DNA of 64,000 bases. Origin: Bacteroidota bacterium (lineage in GTDB: Bacteria > Bacteroidota > Bacteroidia > Chitinophagales > BACL12). The notes under the pieces are model-generated. The model searched no databases. It saw only the letters and a list, made by a program, of their open reading frames with translations, and was not told the DNA's origin. Made by a program: the position numbers and the translations under genes. The stretch is taken from assembly GCA_016706865.1 (NCBI GenBank), contig JADJIS010000003.1:558001-622000 (forward strand), given 5' to 3'. Positions 60,798 through 64,000 of the stretch are shown here, one piece after another. The first letter of the stretch is position 1; every line of letters starts with the position of its first letter.

Positions 60798-61634
60798 ATG
60801 TTTAATGAAATGGATACATTAATGGATAGATTGAATGAAGCTGTATTCTTCATTCGCCAACGCACTGCCTTTCAACCCGAGTATGGCATTATATTAGGAA
60901 CTGGGTTGGGAAATTTAGTTAAGGATATCAAGGTAGAAAATGAGATAAATTATTCACTGATCCCGCATTTTCAGGTTTCTACGGTGGAAAGTCACAGTGG
61001 TAAACTGATTTTCGGAACCATAGGGGATAAAAAAGTTGTGGCAATGCAGGGCCGTTTTCACTATTATGAAGGTTATACCATGGAGGAAGTAGTATTTCCC
61101 GTTAGAGCACTCAAATTATTGGGGATTAAAAAACTTTTTATTTCTAATGCCGCAGGGAGCTTAAATACACATATCAATAAGGGTGATCTGATGATAATTC
61201 GCGACCATATCAATCTTCAGCCTTCCAATCCGCTTATTGGCCCCAACGATTATGATCTTGGTCCTCGTTTTCCTGATCTTTTCCGCTGTTATGATCCTGA
61301 ACTTATTGCAAAGGCGATGGAAATTGCCCTTGCAAACAATATAACCTGTCACTCCGGTGTTTATGTGAGTGTTCCCGGACCAAATCTCGAAACAGCGGCA
61401 GAATATAAATATCTGCATATTATTGGTGGAGATGCAGTGGGGATGAGTACCGTGCCTGAGGTGTTGGCGGCAGTGCATATGGGTTTACCGGTATTTGCTA
61501 TTTCGGTGATAACGGATAAGGGTTATCCGCACGATGAAATAGAACCTGTAAGTATAGAAAGTGTAATTGCAGTAGCAAAAGAGGCAGAACCAAAAATGAC
61601 GATCATATTAAAGGAGATGATAGCAGGATTGTAA
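60798..61634 (+). CDS. Purine-nucleoside phosphorylase (trimeric PNP/MTAP-type)
   Basis: A 278-residue enzyme that cleaves purine nucleosides with phosphate for base salvage. Conserved parts: GTGLGNLV, the His-containing VESHSGKLIFG, MQGRFHYYEGY, ISNAAGSLN, VSVPGPNLETAAEYK with the substrate Glu, and GDAVGMSTVPEVLAA. At the base-contact position it has ITDKG where mammalian PNP has ITNK, so base preference should not be assumed. The start could be the ATG at 60798, 60810 or 60822; the promoter spacing slightly favours 60810. A methyltransferase gene follows after 25 bp. Confidence 0.92.
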   Translation: MFNEMDTLMDRLNEAVFFIRQRTAFQPEYGIILGTGLGNLVKDIKVENEINYSLIPHFQVSTVESHSGKLIFGTIGDKKVVAMQGRFHYYEGYTMEEVVFPVRALKLLGIKKLFISNAAGSLNTHINKGDLMIIRDHINLQPSNPLIGPNDYDLGPRFPDLFRCYDPELIAKAMEIALANNITCHSGVYVSVPGPNLETAAEYKYLHIIGGDAVGMSTVPEVLAAVHMGLPVFAISVITDKGYPHDEIEPVSIESVIAVAKEAEPKMTIILKEMIAGL

Positions 61635-61659
61635 ATTAATTACAAGATTTAAATTTTAA

Positions 61660-62322
61660 ATGGAAGAAGAAATATTAAAAAATATCGCCACACAGCTTCG
61701 TCAACCACAGGGTGAATTTGCCATTCAGGTAGGGGAGAGGATGAACAAGGGTAATTTGTTTATTAATATGTTTACCCTTGATGCATTAAATTTAAATGGC
61801 GAGGAAAACATTCTGGAGATTGGGATGGGGAATGGTTTTTTTGTAAAAGATTTGTTGAATAAATATCCGAAAGTTACTTATTCCGGTTGCGATTATTCTG
61901 AAATAATGGTTGAGGAATCCAGGAAGAACAATACCGAATTTATACAAAATGGACGTGCCGATTTTATTTGCGGACAAGCAGATAAATTGCCATTTGCAGA
62001 TGCAACTTTTGATAAAATATTTACCATAAATACTTTATATTTTTGGGAGGATACCACGGTTGTTTTTAATGAATTAAAAAGAGTGCTTAAACCATCAGGT
62101 CAGATCATAATTGCAGTAAGACCCAAAAAGGTGATGGAAAAATATCCCTTTGTAAAATACGGATTTAAAATGTACGATAGAGAAACTCTGATCTCTTTAG
62201 TAACGGATAATAATTTCAGTATAATTGATGTATTAGAATCAGAGGAACCTACACAGGAAATTAATAATATCCAAATGCCGGTTTCCACATTGCTGGTGAG
62301 TGCAGAATTAAAACGTGTTTAA
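61660..62322 (+). CDS. Class I SAM-dependent methyltransferase (UbiE-like)
   Basis: A 220-residue cytoplasmic enzyme. SAM-binding motif I is ILEIGMGNGFFVKDL, motif II YSGCDYSEIMVEESRK with the acidic residue, motif post-I LPFADATFDKIFTINTLYF and motif III LKPSGQIIIAVRPK. The small C-terminal cap does not define a substrate. It starts 25 bp after the phosphorylase gene and its stop TAA directly abuts the ATG of the porin gene. Confidence 0.88.
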   Translation: MEEEILKNIATQLRQPQGEFAIQVGERMNKGNLFINMFTLDALNLNGEENILEIGMGNGFFVKDLLNKYPKVTYSGCDYSEIMVEESRKNNTEFIQNGRADFICGQADKLPFADATFDKIFTINTLYFWEDTTVVFNELKRVLKPSGQIIIAVRPKKVMEKYPFVKYGFKMYDRETLISLVTDNNFSIIDVLESEEPTQEINNIQMPVSTLLVSAELKRV

Positions 62323-64000
62323 ATGATCTTAAAACAGATAATTTTAATATTAAGGTCATTAAGGTTTGTAAAAAACAATTTGTGGGCTAAACTGCATTTT
62401 TTGTTGTTGTTATCTGGTATGTTAATGATTTCTTCTACTTCGTTGGCTCAAACAGATACCACCCAGGTGGATTCGATCAAAACAGGAGTTCTTTTCGATT
62501 ATACTATTGCCAGAGTGGAATATTTTGTTGGAAGTGACATTGATAATTTTATAAAAGTAGACACCACACTTAATCATTTTCAAAAATTTAATCCCGTAAG
62601 AAAATCGTTATTTGAAAATACCTATCTTGGGAATTTGGGTTCGCCATATTATTCAAGATGGTTTGATCTTGACAGGGAAATCGGATTTGACTATGGGCGT
62701 CATGAACGGGATCTTTATCTATTCGATATTGATGAATTAAAATATTATCGCAATAATGTTCCATTCACTGATCTGTATTATGTAACAGGTTCGGATGCAG
62801 AACAATTATTTCATATAACGCATGCAAGAAATATTGGTAAGGATATAAATATCGCCCTCGACTTTGATAAAATTTCGTCAGATGGATATTATCAACGCAT
62901 GAAAAATGAATATACCAATGTAGCACTCACAGGTTGGTATAAAACTCCCGGTGGAAAATATTCGGTGTATGCAGGTGGTATTTATTCCCAAAATAAAAGT
63001 GATGAAAATGGAGGGATAAATAATGATACGCTATTCAACTATCCCAATCCCGACCTTGCGGAACCTTTTCGGTATGAAGCTTTCACGGAGTGGAAAAACT
63101 GGCAAGGACAGATCACGCAGCAATATCACTTCGGTAAAACAAAAAGTTATGTAATTGATGATTCTACCTCCGGAACCTATTTTGCTCCTTCCGTTGCTTT
63201 AACGCATACCTTCGGACTTCATAATTATTTTTATTTATTTGAGGATGCTGAGATCGATCAGAGTTTTTATGGTTTTATTTATTCCGAAGCTGATACACTC
63301 CGCGATCAAGCGGATGTGGATGGATTTTATAATAGATTTTCGGTGGGCAGCGAAAAGTTTAAAACAATTTCCAAAGATTCTCTTGTTGCCACTAAATTCA
63401 ACTGGGAAATTTTCGGATTGCAACAGTATCATGAATTATCTGATCAATCAGGCGAATATATTTACAATAATTTAATTGCGGGCGCTTCCATTGGAGCAAA
63501 GTATATGTTCGATTCACTTTTTAATTTTAAAATTAAAGGAGAATATGATCTCGAAACAAATGATTATGAAGGGAATATTCATATTAAATTTCCCGGGCTA
63601 CCTTTAAATCCTGCAATCAAATTCACTAATGCTTTGTATTCTCCCACTGTGATACAAAATCATTATTATGGATTCAACAATAGATGGGATCAGGATCTTG
63701 ATAAAATTCAACATACAAAATTAGCCTTTACCTTATCAAACTTAACATTTGGGTTTAAATTGACTGCGAGTTACGAAATTGATAAAAATTTTATTTTATA
63801 TGATGAATATGGCGAACCCTGGAATCATAGTTTAAATATTAAGCAGATTGTATTAAGTCAAAATTTCACCTTAGGAAATTTTCATTTGCATAATGTTGTA
63901 GGAGCACAAGTATTTAAGAAAGCATTTTTATTCTCCGGGTTTGAGTTGCCTAAGTTGTTGGCAAATATTTCCTGGTATTACGAAAACCATTTATTTAAAA
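62323..64000 (+). CDS. Putative beta-barrel porin (Bacteroidota putative-porin family), 5' part
   Basis: An open frame of at least 559 codons runs off the right edge; the ATG at 62323 directly follows the methyltransferase stop. A signal-like segment (HFLLLLSGMLMISSTSLAQ, residues ~25-43) precedes the mature protein. The region LGSPYYSRWFDLDREIGFDY, then NVPFTDLYYVTGSDAEQLFH and THARNIGKDINIALDFDK, matches the pattern of the PF14121-type putative porins. The remainder shows alternating aromatic beta strands of an outer-membrane barrel. Solute specificity is unknown. The 3' end and barrel C-terminus are outside the window. Confidence 0.85.
   Translation, partial: MILKQIILILRSLRFVKNNLWAKLHFLLLLSGMLMISSTSLAQTDTTQVDSIKTGVLFDYTIARVEYFVGSDIDNFIKVDTTLNHFQKFNPVRKSLFENTYLGNLGSPYYSRWFDLDREIGFDYGRHERDLYLFDIDELKYYRNNVPFTDLYYVTGSDAEQLFHITHARNIGKDINIALDFDKISSDGYYQRMKNEYTNVALTGWYKTPGGKYSVYAGGIYSQNKSDENGGINNDTLFNYPNPDLAEPFRYEAFTEWKNWQGQITQQYHFGKTKSYVIDDSTSGTYFAPSVALTHTFGLHNYFYLFEDAEIDQSFYGFIYSEADTLRDQADVDGFYNRFSVGSEKFKTISKDSLVATKFNWEIFGLQQYHELSDQSGEYIYNNLIAGASIGAKYMFDSLFNFKIKGEYDLETNDYEGNIHIKFPGLPLNPAIKFTNALYSPTVIQNHYYGFNNRWDQDLDKIQHTKLAFTLSNLTFGFKLTASYEIDKNFILYDEYGEPWNHSLNIKQIVLSQNFTLGNFHLHNVVGAQVFKKAFLFSGFELPKLLANISWYYENHLFK

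Overview
The window is AT-rich chromosomal DNA from a member of the Bacteroidota, probably an environmental, free-living one. The main pointers are: an LpxC-FabZ fusion, which is typical of the phylum; several secreted proteins ending in a type IX secretion (Por) sorting domain; promoter boxes of the TAnnTTTG type instead of a sigma70 -10 box; DUF3127, SdiA-regulated-like and putative-porin families; and AT-rich leaders with poor Shine-Dalgarno sites. I see no phage, plasmid, transposase, CRISPR array or biosynthetic cluster. Most genes are housekeeping or envelope functions.

Layout. 1-2.0 kb: lipid A operon (lpxC-fabZ, lpxA, an ABC ATPase) coupled by ATGA overlaps. 2.1-11.5 kb: a 1484-residue secreted multidomain protein, a lipoprotein, a DEAD-box RNA helicase and a GlgP-like enzyme whose PLP-lysine position is threonine. 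11.5-15.3 kb: several families of short noncoding repeats, interleaved with a YkgJ/DUF3127 operon, a decayed gene, a MORN-like protein and a beta-propeller protein. 15.3-25.4 kb: a sorted surface protein, a membrane protein next to a LutA-like Fe-S protein, then a tight run cysH - SDR epimerase - recQ - two glycosyltransferases, meeting ftsE tail to tail. 25.5-30.6 kb: hemE, a CorC/HlyC-type membrane protein, an N-acetylglucosamine-kinase-like ATPase and pgi. 30.6-37.9 kb (minus strand): nnr, an NlpC/P60 hydrolase, two polytopic membrane proteins (one a flippase) and a copper P-type ATPase. 38-39.5 kb: Tat-type superoxide dismutase, tRNA-His and two inverted arrays of a 50-bp hairpin repeat. 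39.6-57.2 kb (minus strand): membrane proteins, M48 protease, esterase, TPR protein, SdiA-regulated-like lipoprotein, Kef-type antiporter, a coupled set of small membrane proteins with a probable homopolymer frameshift, an AlgJ/AlgI acyl-transfer pair and a lipoprotein with PEP-synthase-like domains. 57.3-64 kb: cupredoxin-FnIII surface protein, a ten-copy 115-bp hairpin array, lpxK, purine nucleoside phosphorylase, a methyltransferase and the start of a putative porin.

How the parts fit. Many genes serve the outer envelope: lipid A (lpxC/A/K), glycan assembly (epimerase, glycosyltransferases, flippase, MBOAT pair), peptidoglycan cleavage (NlpC/P60), and surface display through type IX secretion. 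Central metabolism is represented by pgi, the GlgP-like protein, hemE, nnr and nucleoside phosphorylase.

The most unusual content is (a) the noncoding repeat families, several of which conserve hairpin geometry and one of which shows compensatory changes; (b) the lysine-less GlgP homologue; (c) a predicted extracytoplasmic lipoprotein carrying pyruvate phosphate dikinase-type domains; and (d) promoter boxes ending only 4-8 nt before several start codons. I did not find a clear new defence or mobile system. Family names come from recognising motifs by eye; no database search was possible.
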